Below, piece by piece: positions 1-6,822 of a stretch of DNA of 17,846 nt. This DNA comes from Candidatus Hydrogenedentota bacterium. Its GTDB lineage: Bacteria > Hydrogenedentota > Hydrogenedentia > Hydrogenedentiales > CAITNO01. A program made the position numbers and the translations under genes. Location: assembly GCA_903922535.1 (NCBI GenBank), contig CAIXUF010001305.1, positions 1-17,846 on the forward strand. Direction: 5' to 3'. Numbering within the stretch: the stretch's first letter is position 1; the number at the start of each line of letters is the position of its first letter. The notes under the pieces were generated by a model. That model made no database searches, had not been told where the DNA came from, and saw only the letters and a list, made by a program, of their open reading frames with translations.

Positions 1-523
1 CCACAGCATCACCTGGAACCAGACCGACTTGACGGGCGCAGTCGCGGTCCTGCTCAACGTGGACAGCGCGGACACGGCATGGCTGGGCGCGGCCGCAACG
101 GGACAATTTTCCTGGACGGTTCCGGCAACACTGACGCCGGGCAGTACCTACCGGATTCACCTGATCTACGGCGATGAGAACCGCTTCGCGGACCTCAGCG
201 ACGGCACCTTCACTATCGCAGCGCCAGGCGATCTGCCTGTGCTTGCGGTCACCTCGCCCAACGGCGGGGAAACATGGACGGTGGGCCAAAGCTGTGTGGT
301 GACATGGACCGAGACGAATGTGACGGGCGCGGTGGCGGTCCTGCTGAACGTGGACAGTGTGGACAAGCTATGGCTGGGCGCGGCGGCGGCCTCGGCGGAA
401 CAATTCTCCTGGACGGTTCCGTCCTGGGTGACCCCGGCCAGCACCTGCAAGATCCACCTGATCTCCGGGGACAACAACGCGATAGAGGACCTGAGCGACG
501 GCACGTTCATGATCACGCCTTAG
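1..523 (+). CDS. C-terminal part of a surface protein with tandem SPNGGETW-type repeats (5' truncated)
   Basis: The reading frame is open from base 2 and runs to a TAG at 521-523; the beginning lies outside the window. It contains two tandem copies of a module of about 97 residues. Each copy has the sequence order TGAVAVLLNVDS, then FSWTVP, then IHLI.GD, then DLSDGTF. The second copy opens with SPNGGETW followed by a VTWTETN strand. This pattern matches the family annotated as Ser-Thr-rich GPI-anchored / Kre9-KNH-like, which in bacteria forms beta-sandwich modules repeated in large secreted or cell-surface proteins. There is no membrane anchor or sorting domain after the last module; the chain ends at ITP. 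The likely role is structural or adhesive, and no catalytic motif is visible. Family assignment is fairly secure; function is inference. Confidence 0.8.
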   Translation, partial: HSITWNQTDLTGAVAVLLNVDSADTAWLGAAATGQFSWTVPATLTPGSTYRIHLIYGDENRFADLSDGTFTIAAPGDLPVLAVTSPNGGETWTVGQSCVVTWTETNVTGAVAVLLNVDSVDKLWLGAAAASAEQFSWTVPSWVTPASTCKIHLISGDNNAIEDLSDGTFMITP

Positions 524-539
524 CCTGCATGTCTCACCA

Positions 540-569
540 CGTCATTGCTTCGCTCTGCTCGCAATGACG
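540..569. repeat. Palindromic REP-like element
   Basis: Perfect 9-bp arms, CGTCATTGC at 540-548 and GCAATGACG at 561-569, enclose a 12-base loop (549-560). It lies 16 bases after the stop of the repeat-protein gene. Palindromes of this CGTCATTGC...GCAATGACG type are dispersed in many bacterial genomes. No T-run follows, so it is not a classical intrinsic terminator, although it may protect the 3' end of the upstream mRNA. The rest of the 524-786 gap shows no gene. Confidence 0.7.
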
Positions 570-786
570 GTGTGTCCGTTGGTCTTGGCTGCAAGTGCGT
601 CGTTGGCACAGTTTTGCGCATACGTGGCGTGAACTGGTGAGATATCCGGGTAAGCCCGCATGTCCCTTTTGCTTTTCTTGGCGGCAGCCCAGCCTGGCGG
701 CAAACCCATGTTCCTGAAACCCGAACCACCGGGATGCAAAATGTCCCGGCGGGTGTTTGCAAGGATGTGGACAGCAAAGGAGCATC

Positions 787-1305
787 ATGGCCATGGGAAG
801 CGTGCGAATATTCTACGGAAGCACAACGGGCAACACCGGGGAGGTTGCTTCAATGATTGCCGAGCAATTGGGCGAAGACGTGGAGTATGTCAGGGACATT
901 TTCAGCGCCTCCCCCGAGGATTTAGCGAAGGCCGAAGTCCTTGTTCTCGGCGGTTCCACCTGGGACGACGGCCAACTGCAGCAGGATTGGGAGAGTTTCT
1001 TCCCGAAGTTTGATGAGATTGACCTGGAAGGGAAGCCGGTGGCGCTTTTTGGCCTGGGTGATTCCCACGGGTTCTCCCGGCAATTCTGTGACGGGTTGGG
1101 CATACTGTACCGGAAGGTAGTGCAGCGCTGCGGGAAAGTGGTGGGCTTCTGGCCCAGCGACGGATACGTTTTCAAGACCTCGGGAGCTCTTGTGGAAGGC
1201 CGTTTCTGCGGACTGGTTTTGGACCAGGAGAATGAGCCGTCCAAAACGCCTGACCGCGTCCGGCAGTGGGTGGGCCAGATCCGCGGGGAACTGGGCCTGT
1301 CATAA
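787..1305 (+). CDS. fldA: Long-chain flavodoxin
   Basis: This 172-residue cytoplasmic FMN protein is a low-potential one-electron carrier that can stand in for ferredoxin. The N-terminal FMN-phosphate loop GSTTGNT (residues 11-17) is intact. The isoalloxazine-flanking loop GGSTWDDGQLQQDW (55-68) has the expected aromatic. GLGDSHGFSRQFCDGLG (89-105) and the late SDGYVFKTSGAL segment (124-135) match FldA proteins and show the roughly 20-residue insertion of long-chain flavodoxins. The start at 787 is preceded by AAAGGAG at 776-782; ATG 793 is an alternative with a longer spacing to the same ribosome site. It stands alone on the plus strand, with no operon partner within 250 bases. The 3' end abuts the decayed lpd fragment on the other strand. 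It could in principle serve the ferredoxin-dependent oxidoreductase encoded at 8581, but the two genes are not linked. Confidence 0.93.
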   Translation: MAMGSVRIFYGSTTGNTGEVASMIAEQLGEDVEYVRDIFSASPEDLAKAEVLVLGGSTWDDGQLQQDWESFFPKFDEIDLEGKPVALFGLGDSHGFSRQFCDGLGILYRKVVQRCGKVVGFWPSDGYVFKTSGALVEGRFCGLVLDQENEPSKTPDRVRQWVGQIRGELGLS

Positions 1306-1316
1306 GGACTCGTCGG

Positions 1317-1529
1317 GTGTGCCGCATTCCGGACATCGTTGACAAACTTGGCGATGTGGAAAAGCACCTTTTAGGGGACACAGCCCCGGTGCACGCAGGT
1401 GCCTCCAGGGTTGGCCTCCACGTCGATGGGGGTCACGTCCATGATGAGGTGTGCCGCGTGAAACGCCGGGGCATGGCCACCGGAACCGGCGCCGATTACA
1501 GCAACGTGGGTGGCCAGTGTTGCTGTCAT
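1317..1529 (-). pseudogene. lpdA: Truncated, nonsense-interrupted dihydrolipoamide dehydrogenase remnant
   Basis: Read on the minus strand from ATG 1529, the frame gives an FAD/NAD-disulfide oxidoreductase N-terminus. It has the Rossmann motif AVIGAGSGG (residues 10-18), the strand-2 acidic end DVTPIDVEANPGG (31-43), and the redox disulfide CVHRGC (45-50). After V51-P52 a TAA (1371-1373) replaces the Ser codon of the expected P-S-K. The same frame then continues as KVLFHIAKFVNDVRNAAH (down to about 1317), which is the next helix of lipoamide dehydrogenases. Homology stops there, only 12 bases from the flavodoxin stop codon. Intact family members have about 460-480 residues, so more than 80 percent is gone. 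A plausible ribosome site (AGGGAGAG, about 8 bases upstream of the ATG) survives. Several normally conserved positions have drifted, for example GAGPGG to GAGSGG. Expression of a 52-residue stub is possible but unlikely to be functional. Confidence 0.85.
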
Positions 1530-1882
1530 TGCCGTCACTCTCCCTCTTGCAGACGGGCACGGTTGCCGTCCCATGATTGTCTGCGATGGTAGCACACGCG
1601 ATAGCGGGCATGGAGCTGTAGTTGAGGGCAAGGGGAGGGTGAAACCCGCCCCAATTGGTCATATAGAGTCAATAATTGTTTCTAGAAGGGAGTTGTTTTA
1701 TCGTTCTTGGAAGGCATATTCTTCACAAAGACAGTATTGGCAATTGGTTATGCACGTCGGCATGGAATATGCTATTGAAGATATGGTGAATTGTCCAAGT
1801 TCGCCCCAGACGGTTATAAACCGCAGTTGAGGGCAGCGTACGCGCAGAAACCGTGGCGATGGCAGATCAAAGAGGTGAGCCT
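1530..1882. other. AT-rich intergenic region upstream of the pilin gene
   Basis: This gap of about 350 bases has no convincing gene. Its 3' two-thirds (about 1640-1800) is clearly richer in A+T than the surrounding coding DNA. It holds the sigma-54-like promoter described separately, and two copies of the octamer CAATTGGT (1652-1659 and 1741-1748), the second ending 9 bases before the promoter element. The left end holds the leader of the lpd remnant on the minus strand. Confidence 0.6.
1758..1773 (+). promoter_or_regulatory. Candidate sigma-54 (-24/-12) promoter for the pilin gene
   Basis: CGGCATG, four bases, then ATGCT gives the obligatory GG-N10-GC spacing (GG 1759-1760, GC 1771-1772). 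Against the consensus TGGCACG-N4-TTGCW it differs at three positions. The predicted transcript would start near 1784 and leave a leader of about 100 bases before ATG 1883. Pilin genes are a classic sigma-54/PilR target in several phyla, which supports the call. No activator site can be identified with confidence. Confidence 0.5.
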
Positions 1883-2317
1883 ATGAACAGGACGCGCGGG
1901 TTTACACTCATTGAACTGATGGTTGTTGTGACCATCATCTCAATAATCCTGGCCATCGCGCTGCCCAACCTGCTCAGATCCCGGGTACGGTCAAACGAAT
2001 CGTCGGCGGTGGGCACCATTCGGGCAATCATGTCGTCAGAAACCACGTTTAACACCCAAAACGGGCACTATGCGCGGACCTTTGATGAACTGACCAATTC
2101 AATTCCGCCCTACTTGAACGGGGACTGGACCCGGCCAAGAGGCGGTTACATGTTCTTCTTGGACGGGACGGACATCGATTACACGGTCAATTCGAACCCG
2201 ATACGGTTCGGGGTCGACGGGACGCGGGGATACTATTGCAACTCCAGCGGTGTTATCCGGGTGGAAGAGGGCGCTCCGGCAACCTCGGCCAGCCCCCCCA
2301 TCACCCTGTCCCCCTGA
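1883..2317 (+). CDS. Type IV pilin / pseudopilin-like protein with prepilin leader
   Basis: This is a 144-residue protein with a class III (prepilin) signal. A short basic leader MNRTRG is cut by prepilin peptidase before F7, giving a mature N-terminus FTLIELMVVV with the conserved Glu at mature position 5. A hydrophobic helix runs through about residue 28, with the usual proline in ALPNLL. The rest is a small globular head containing two cysteines at most and the tract YMFFLDGTDIDYTVN, as in the minor pilin/GspG-like proteins of planctomycete-type bacteria. ATG 1883 is chosen because AGAGGTGA lies just upstream (1871-1878) and because it gives a normal six-residue leader; an upstream in-frame ATG at 1853 would put extra residues in front. 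No pilus assembly genes are in the window, so whether it is a major pilin, minor pilin or type II secretion pseudopilin stays open. Confidence 0.88.
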   Translation: MNRTRGFTLIELMVVVTIISIILAIALPNLLRSRVRSNESSAVGTIRAIMSSETTFNTQNGHYARTFDELTNSIPPYLNGDWTRPRGGYMFFLDGTDIDYTVNSNPIRFGVDGTRGYYCNSSGVIRVEEGAPATSASPPITLSP

Positions 2318-2376
2318 CGGTTCCGGGCGCAGAGCAAGGCCATTATGGCGGTCGGGTTTCGTGCCCGGCCGCTTCG

Positions 2377-5300
2377 CTATATCAGCGCGTCAATTGCCTG
2401 GTCAAGGTCATAGCCGGCATCTGAAACCGCGTCGGCCAGAATGAGCAGATCGTCACGGCACTGTTCCAGCAGGGGTGAAAGGTCGGCGGATGACTTGCGG
2501 GACAGCCGGTTCGCGGCAAGGGAAAGGGGCAACACAGCGCACAGACGCTCCAACTGTTCCTTGTTGACATACCGGTGCCCACCGAAGCGGTTTTCCATCA
2601 GAAACGCCCGCACGTCGGCGTCCTGAAACACCCGATTCAGCAGGGGTGCCCAGATTTCCGTGCCCAGCGCGGCGGCGTCGCGGTCGTGTGCGACGGCAAT
2701 CCGCACCAGCCGCGCGTCCATGTCGGCGCGCCATGCGTCGGGGTTCATTTTCTCGAAGGAGCGGGCAATCTGCCGCGTGAGGAACCATTCGCGCATCCAG
2801 GCCGCACTGGTTGCGATCACGTCGAACGCGGGCGCGGCTGGGGCCGTTGCCGGGACCGGATTGGCCGGGGCGTCTTCGAGACCGGGCTGCTCGAGGCTTT
2901 CCAGGCCGGGGGCGGCCATTAAACCAATGGGACGCAACAGCGCAACGGCAAAGGGAACGCGCCAATACTCCAGCGGGAAGTCTTCCTCCGGCATGCCTTC
3001 CAGCAAAGCCGCAAGTACGCCGGGCTCGATATCCAAAACGGCCAAGCGCTCGCGGAGTTCGCGCAGCGTGTCGATCTCGTCACGGGCGCGGCGCAGTACC
3101 TCGGCGCGGCAGCCGGGCAGCAGAATCTTGTCCTGGATGGCGTCGAGAAAAGCGGTGATGCGGTTCTCCACGATCTGCCAGTCATCCCCGCCCAGGGCAT
3201 CCCCGGACAACAGGGCAAAGGTGTCGGGGGCGACGAGTACCCGGAAGGGGGCAAGCAGTGCGGCAAGGTTCATTTCGAGCCAGGCTTCGTCCACACTGGG
3301 CACGCCCCGTCCGGCCAGTTCCGCGTGCAGCCTGCCCCAGGAATTGTCAACGTCGCGGACCTGGCGCCAGTCAATCAGCGCGCGGTATTCGTAGCCGTGC
3401 AACTCGACGTGGAGTCCCCGTTCGGCCAGCGTGGGCGCGTGGTGCAGGTACTCCAGGCCGGTCCGGGCGTCCTGGAAGATGACGTATGCCGCAGGATCCA
3501 GGTCGAGGTCGAGCGCTTTGGCCAGGGAAAGACGGCGCAGGCGCTTGTCCTCCACGGAACCCTCATTAATCGCGGTGGAGGTGTGCACCACGCCCCGGGT
3601 GGTGCTGTAGGCATTGTTGTAGACGATGAGCCCCCGTTCGCCGCCGTCGCGGTTTGAGTAGGCGAAAACGTTCTCATCCACCCACCCCTCCGGACTCACG
3701 AAGTCGTAGAATGCGAAATGCCGCGCGCCGCTGAACACGTGGCGGCGCCGCACCAGCGGGAAGATCTCGCGCTCGTGGCGCGCTATCAGGCCCGCGTCGG
3801 GCAGCTCGTTGCGGTAGGCGCGGCGGTATTCCATGCCGTACTTCTCGGTGAACCCCTCGATCTGGCCGTGGCCGAACATGGGCAGCCCCGGCATGGTGGC
3901 CAGCAGCGCGGCGGCCCCGAAGTACTTGTCGCCCCTGCCGAACTGCGCCTCGGCCGTGTCCTCGTCGGGGTTGTTCATGAAGTTAACGAAACGCTGGAGC
4001 ACTTCCGGGCTGAATTCGAGCACGTTCTTGATGGTCTGCCGGTACTTGGCGTTGTCCTCCATCTTGAGCATGTTCATGAAGGCGCTGTTGTAGACCCGGT
4101 GCATGCCCAGCGTGCGCACGAAGTAGCCTTCCATCAGCCAGAAGGCCTCGGCGAGCAGTAGTGTGTTGGGCGCTTCGGCGGCGATGCGGTCCACCACCTG
4201 CCGCCAGAACTCTTCGGGGAAGACCCGGTCAAACTCCTCCCGCGTCATGCCGCGCTCGGCGCGCGACGGGATGGCGCCGCCCTCGCCGGGCTTGGGGAAC
4301 CAGAGCCGCTGGTAGTGTTTTTTGGCGAGCGTCATGGCCGCGTCGAAACGGATGATGGGCGATTTGCGCGCCACGTGCAAAATGGTCTGGATGACCGCCT
4401 CGCGCACAGCGGGCAGCATGAAGTTGAGCTGGGCCGTGTCGTTCCAGGGCATGTTCGTGCCGTCGTTGCCGTGGTAGATAAAGCGCACCTCGCCGGTCCA
4501 CCGGTCCAGGCGCTTGAACACCACGGCGGCGTCGGAGTGGTTCCAGTAGCCGTCCTCGATGAACAGCCCCACGCGCGGGTCGGGCGACAGATCGGGGCCG
4601 TTGAAGGAGTAGCCCGGGAAGGGCGGATCGGACAGTTGCATGAACCAGTCGGGGTGCTCGACCACCCAGCGCGAATGGAGTCCCATGTGGTTGGGCACCA
4701 TGTCGCTGGCCAGCCGTATACCGCGCCGCCAGGCCCGCTCGGCCAGGTCGTGGTAGCCCGTCTCGCCGCCGAGATCGGCGGCAATATCGTAGTCGTACAG
4801 CGAATAGGCCGAAGCCTCCGCCTCTGAATTGCCCATGCGGCGTTTGATCTCGCGCGAGGCGCAGGACCGCTCCCACAGGCCGATGAGCCACAGCGCGTTG
4901 AACCCCCAATGGGCGAGCTGGTCCAGTTCCACGTCGGGAATCTGGTCCAGCCGCTCGATGGGACGTCCGTGCTTGATGGAAAGCTGGTGCAGCCACACGT
5001 AGGCCGATTTGGCGATCAGCACCACGTTGGGCATCCAGTCCTTGTCCGGTGTGAATCCCTCGGGCTCGCTGTAGGCGTCATGGTCGGCAAAGGACAGCGG
5101 GAGTGCCGGGCCGGGGCCGAACCCGCGCATGGCCGTCTCCTCGCGCAGCACACCCCGGGCAATCAGCAGCTCCTCAAACAGCTCCTCGGGAATGAACGCG
5201 CGCCATTCGCGCAGGATGAACTCCAACTGGCCGTCCAGTGAGGTTGGACTTGCCTTGGCGGGTGCCCGCAGTGTCTCCAGCAGCACAGTTCCCGTTTCGG

Positions 5301-5916
5301 CAACGGGCGGCTGTGAGGCGAACCACGCTTCCAGTGCGCCCAAATAGGGGTCATACGGCGCCACGGCGCGCAGCGGCGCGGGATCATGCAGTTCATGGTA
5401 AGGCGTCAGTGCCGGGTTCTCTGTCGAGACCTCGAGCAACAGCGTCTCAATGACGGCTATGTGCCGATTTGGCAGGCCGTCACTCACGTCGGTCAGCCAG
5501 CGTTTTGGCGTAATGTCGGCCGCCCGCACCGGTTCAGGGGCAAACTGTGCGGTGAATTCGGGCAGCGTGGCGTCCACGGCAATGTCGCCGCAGAGGTGGC
5601 GCGCATGGTCGAGCCCGTCATCAATGACTCCCGGGTGGGCGATGCAGCAGTAGCGGACCGCGATATGGCGCAGCACCCGCGTGATGAGGCCCATCGTCAG
5701 GATTTCACCCGCCCGCGCATACGGCGCCTTCGGCGCGGACACGTCCCGCGCGGCATTCATTCGCGCGGCGATGGTGCGGGCCACGCGGACGCGCGGCGGG
5801 GACGCGTCCTGGGACGCTGCCTGGTCAAGATTGTCCAAGTCCAACCGGTGCCATGCTTCGGTTGAAACCAGGAAACCATAGGGGGCAATAGGGCTGTCTA
5901 GTCGTGTTTCTTTCAT
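2377..5916 (-). CDS. Large GH13 alpha-amylase-family protein (1179 aa)
   Basis: A cytoplasmic protein (no signal peptide) with a central (beta/alpha)8 GH13 domain at about residues 295-720. Visible conserved regions are DMVPNH (405-410), RFDAAM with the nucleophile Asp525, and LLAEAFW with the acid Glu590. The fourth region reads NFMNNPDEDTA (645-655), where the transition-state Asp651 is kept but the usual preceding His is Pro650. The YDYDIAADLGG and FNGPDLSPDP segments fit glucan binding. About 290 residues before and 450 residues after this core match no domain I recognise, making it roughly twice the size of a standard amylase. ATG 5916 is preferred because GGAAAGA precedes it; an in-frame ATG at 5955 has no ribosome site. 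It is a single-gene unit convergent with the pilin gene. It probably hydrolyses or transfers alpha-1,4-glucan or maltose-type substrates, but the exact reaction is unknown. Confidence 0.85.
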   Translation of the reverse strand: MKETRLDSPIAPYGFLVSTEAWHRLDLDNLDQAASQDASPPRVRVARTIAARMNAARDVSAPKAPYARAGEILTMGLITRVLRHIAVRYCCIAHPGVIDDGLDHARHLCGDIAVDATLPEFTAQFAPEPVRAADITPKRWLTDVSDGLPNRHIAVIETLLLEVSTENPALTPYHELHDPAPLRAVAPYDPYLGALEAWFASQPPVAETGTVLLETLRAPAKASPTSLDGQLEFILREWRAFIPEELFEELLIARGVLREETAMRGFGPGPALPLSFADHDAYSEPEGFTPDKDWMPNVVLIAKSAYVWLHQLSIKHGRPIERLDQIPDVELDQLAHWGFNALWLIGLWERSCASREIKRRMGNSEAEASAYSLYDYDIAADLGGETGYHDLAERAWRRGIRLASDMVPNHMGLHSRWVVEHPDWFMQLSDPPFPGYSFNGPDLSPDPRVGLFIEDGYWNHSDAAVVFKRLDRWTGEVRFIYHGNDGTNMPWNDTAQLNFMLPAVREAVIQTILHVARKSPIIRFDAAMTLAKKHYQRLWFPKPGEGGAIPSRAERGMTREEFDRVFPEEFWRQVVDRIAAEAPNTLLLAEAFWLMEGYFVRTLGMHRVYNSAFMNMLKMEDNAKYRQTIKNVLEFSPEVLQRFVNFMNNPDEDTAEAQFGRGDKYFGAAALLATMPGLPMFGHGQIEGFTEKYGMEYRRAYRNELPDAGLIARHEREIFPLVRRRHVFSGARHFAFYDFVSPEGWVDENVFAYSNRDGGERGLIVYNNAYSTTRGVVHTSTAINEGSVEDKRLRRLSLAKALDLDLDPAAYVIFQDARTGLEYLHHAPTLAERGLHVELHGYEYRALIDWRQVRDVDNSWGRLHAELAGRGVPSVDEAWLEMNLAALLAPFRVLVAPDTFALLSGDALGGDDWQIVENRITAFLDAIQDKILLPGCRAEVLRRARDEIDTLRELRERLAVLDIEPGVLAALLEGMPEEDFPLEYWRVPFAVALLRPIGLMAAPGLESLEQPGLEDAPANPVPATAPAAPAFDVIATSAAWMREWFLTRQIARSFEKMNPDAWRADMDARLVRIAVAHDRDAAALGTEIWAPLLNRVFQDADVRAFLMENRFGGHRYVNKEQLERLCAVLPLSLAANRLSRKSSADLSPLLEQCRDDLLILADAVSDAGYDLDQAIDALI

Positions 5917-6009
5917 GAAGTCTTTCCGCGGGACGCATTTCCGCGTGCGTGGCATTCAGCATACCGCATTGACGGTGGGGGATGCGAGGGCGTATCGCGA
6001 CGACATAGA

Positions 6010-6273
6010 CTACTCGTAATGCGTCCACATCCTGAGAATCTTGACCGTATGTGATTCCTCAAGCACCTGATAGACCAAACGGTGCTGAATGTTGATTCGC
6101 CGTGAATAGGCACCTGAAAGGTCGCCAACAAGCCGCCCGAAAGGGGGCGGCGATTGGAACGGGTTCTCGGCGAGCACGTCAAGGAGCCTTTGCGCATTGG
6201 TCTTCAGCCCGGCTGAAGCAAGCCTGTGGGCGTTCTTTTGGGTCTGCTTGGTGAAAACAAGCCGCCAATTCAC
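6010..6273 (-). CDS. Txe/YoeB-family toxin (mRNA interferase fold) lacking the catalytic Glu
   Basis: The 87-residue product has the RelE/YoeB fold signature DLSGAYSRRI (51-60), QHRLVYQV (63-70) and a C-terminal THYE. YoeB cleaves mRNA in the ribosomal A site using Glu46, Arg65 and His83-Tyr84. Without gaps through this region, Arg65 is present and His85-Tyr86 fills the C-terminal role, but position 46 is Gly (FGRL where relatives have a Glu). The start is GTG 6273, chosen because it overlaps the antitoxin stop by four bases (GTGA, 6270-6273), the common coupling in such pairs; ATG 6294 would add seven residues. Length is close to the 84 of E. coli YoeB. Because the glutamate is gone the toxin may be weak or inactive, acting mainly as a co-repressor with its antitoxin. 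That is inference. Confidence 0.88.
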   Translation of the reverse strand: MNWRLVFTKQTQKNAHRLASAGLKTNAQRLLDVLAENPFQSPPPFGRLVGDLSGAYSRRINIQHRLVYQVLEESHTVKILRMWTHYE

Positions 6274-6512
6274 CAGCCCGGCTCCTCGGAGCATTCTTCA
6301 GCCGGGGTCGCCATCCCTTCGCGGATGGATTCACGCATTCCGGGCACAGATACGAGGTAGAGCGTCTCTTGAATGGAGCGCCAGTCGTCTTCGGCAACGA
6401 GCACGGCGGTTCCAGCCGCCGCATGTATCTCGACAGGCTCGTGCGAAAGGGAGATCTGTCCGATCAGATCGGACAGATTCTCTCCTGCCTTATCGCTCGG
6501 TATTGCTGTCAT
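6270..6512 (-). CDS. Phd/YefM-family antitoxin
   Basis: This 80-residue protein is the first gene of the toxin-antitoxin operon. The N-terminal half (AGENLSDLIGQISLSHEPVEI) forms the DNA-binding YefM fold. The middle AVLVAEDDWRSIQETLYLVS is the diagnostic dimer-core segment of the family. The C-terminal tail PGMRESIREGMATPAEECSEE is the acidic, initially unstructured part that wraps and neutralises the toxin. ATG 6512 is preceded by GAGAAAGG at a normal distance. The stop codon overlaps the toxin's GTG, so the two are translationally coupled. The complex normally represses its own promoter. The pair lies between two unrelated genes, as mobile toxin-antitoxin modules often do, but I see no transposase or attachment site around it. 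Confidence 0.9.
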   Translation of the reverse strand: MTAIPSDKAGENLSDLIGQISLSHEPVEIHAAAGTAVLVAEDDWRSIQETLYLVSVPGMRESIREGMATPAEECSEEPGW

Positions 6513-6613
6513 TGCATAACCTTTCTCTGAGCAGGAGCATCTGTTTCCCGGTGCGACCTTGGGCCGTGCGGCAGTGTTACGGCGCCGTCTTCGGTGCTTT
6601 GCTCATTGAAATC

Positions 6614-6622
6614 ATCATATCA
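6614..6622 (-). promoter_or_regulatory. Possible extended -10 promoter for the toxin-antitoxin operon
   Basis: On the minus strand the sequence reads TGATATGAT, an extended -10 (TG, one base, TATGAT; five of six matches to TATAAT). It would start transcription about 95 bases before the antitoxin ATG. No -35 hexamer is recognisable at 17 bases, and no obvious operator palindrome is seen. The remainder of the 6513-6822 gap shows no gene. Confidence 0.3.
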
Positions 6623-6822
6623 CACTCCCCAAATTCCGCAGATAGGGCATCGCGGCGCATGACTTCAGTATTGCTTCGTCAGGATTTGCCCAGGCAGGAC
6701 AGCCGGCCGAATCCGGGGCCGCTTCCAAGGCATGTTTGAAGGGCACGTGAAGAATCCTGCAAAATCCCATGGCAGTTCATGCGGTTGTGACAAAAGACAG
6801 ACCCAGCGTAAAAGGTGCAATT

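Noticed and set aside
604..617. Sigma-54-like sequence TTGGCACAGTTTTGC upstream of the flavodoxin gene
   Set aside because: Both half-sites look good, but GG and GC are separated by nine bases instead of the required ten.
2323..2368. CCGGGC...GCCCGG pairing between the convergent pilin and GH13 genes as a terminator
   Set aside because: The loop is over 30 bases and no T-run follows on either strand.
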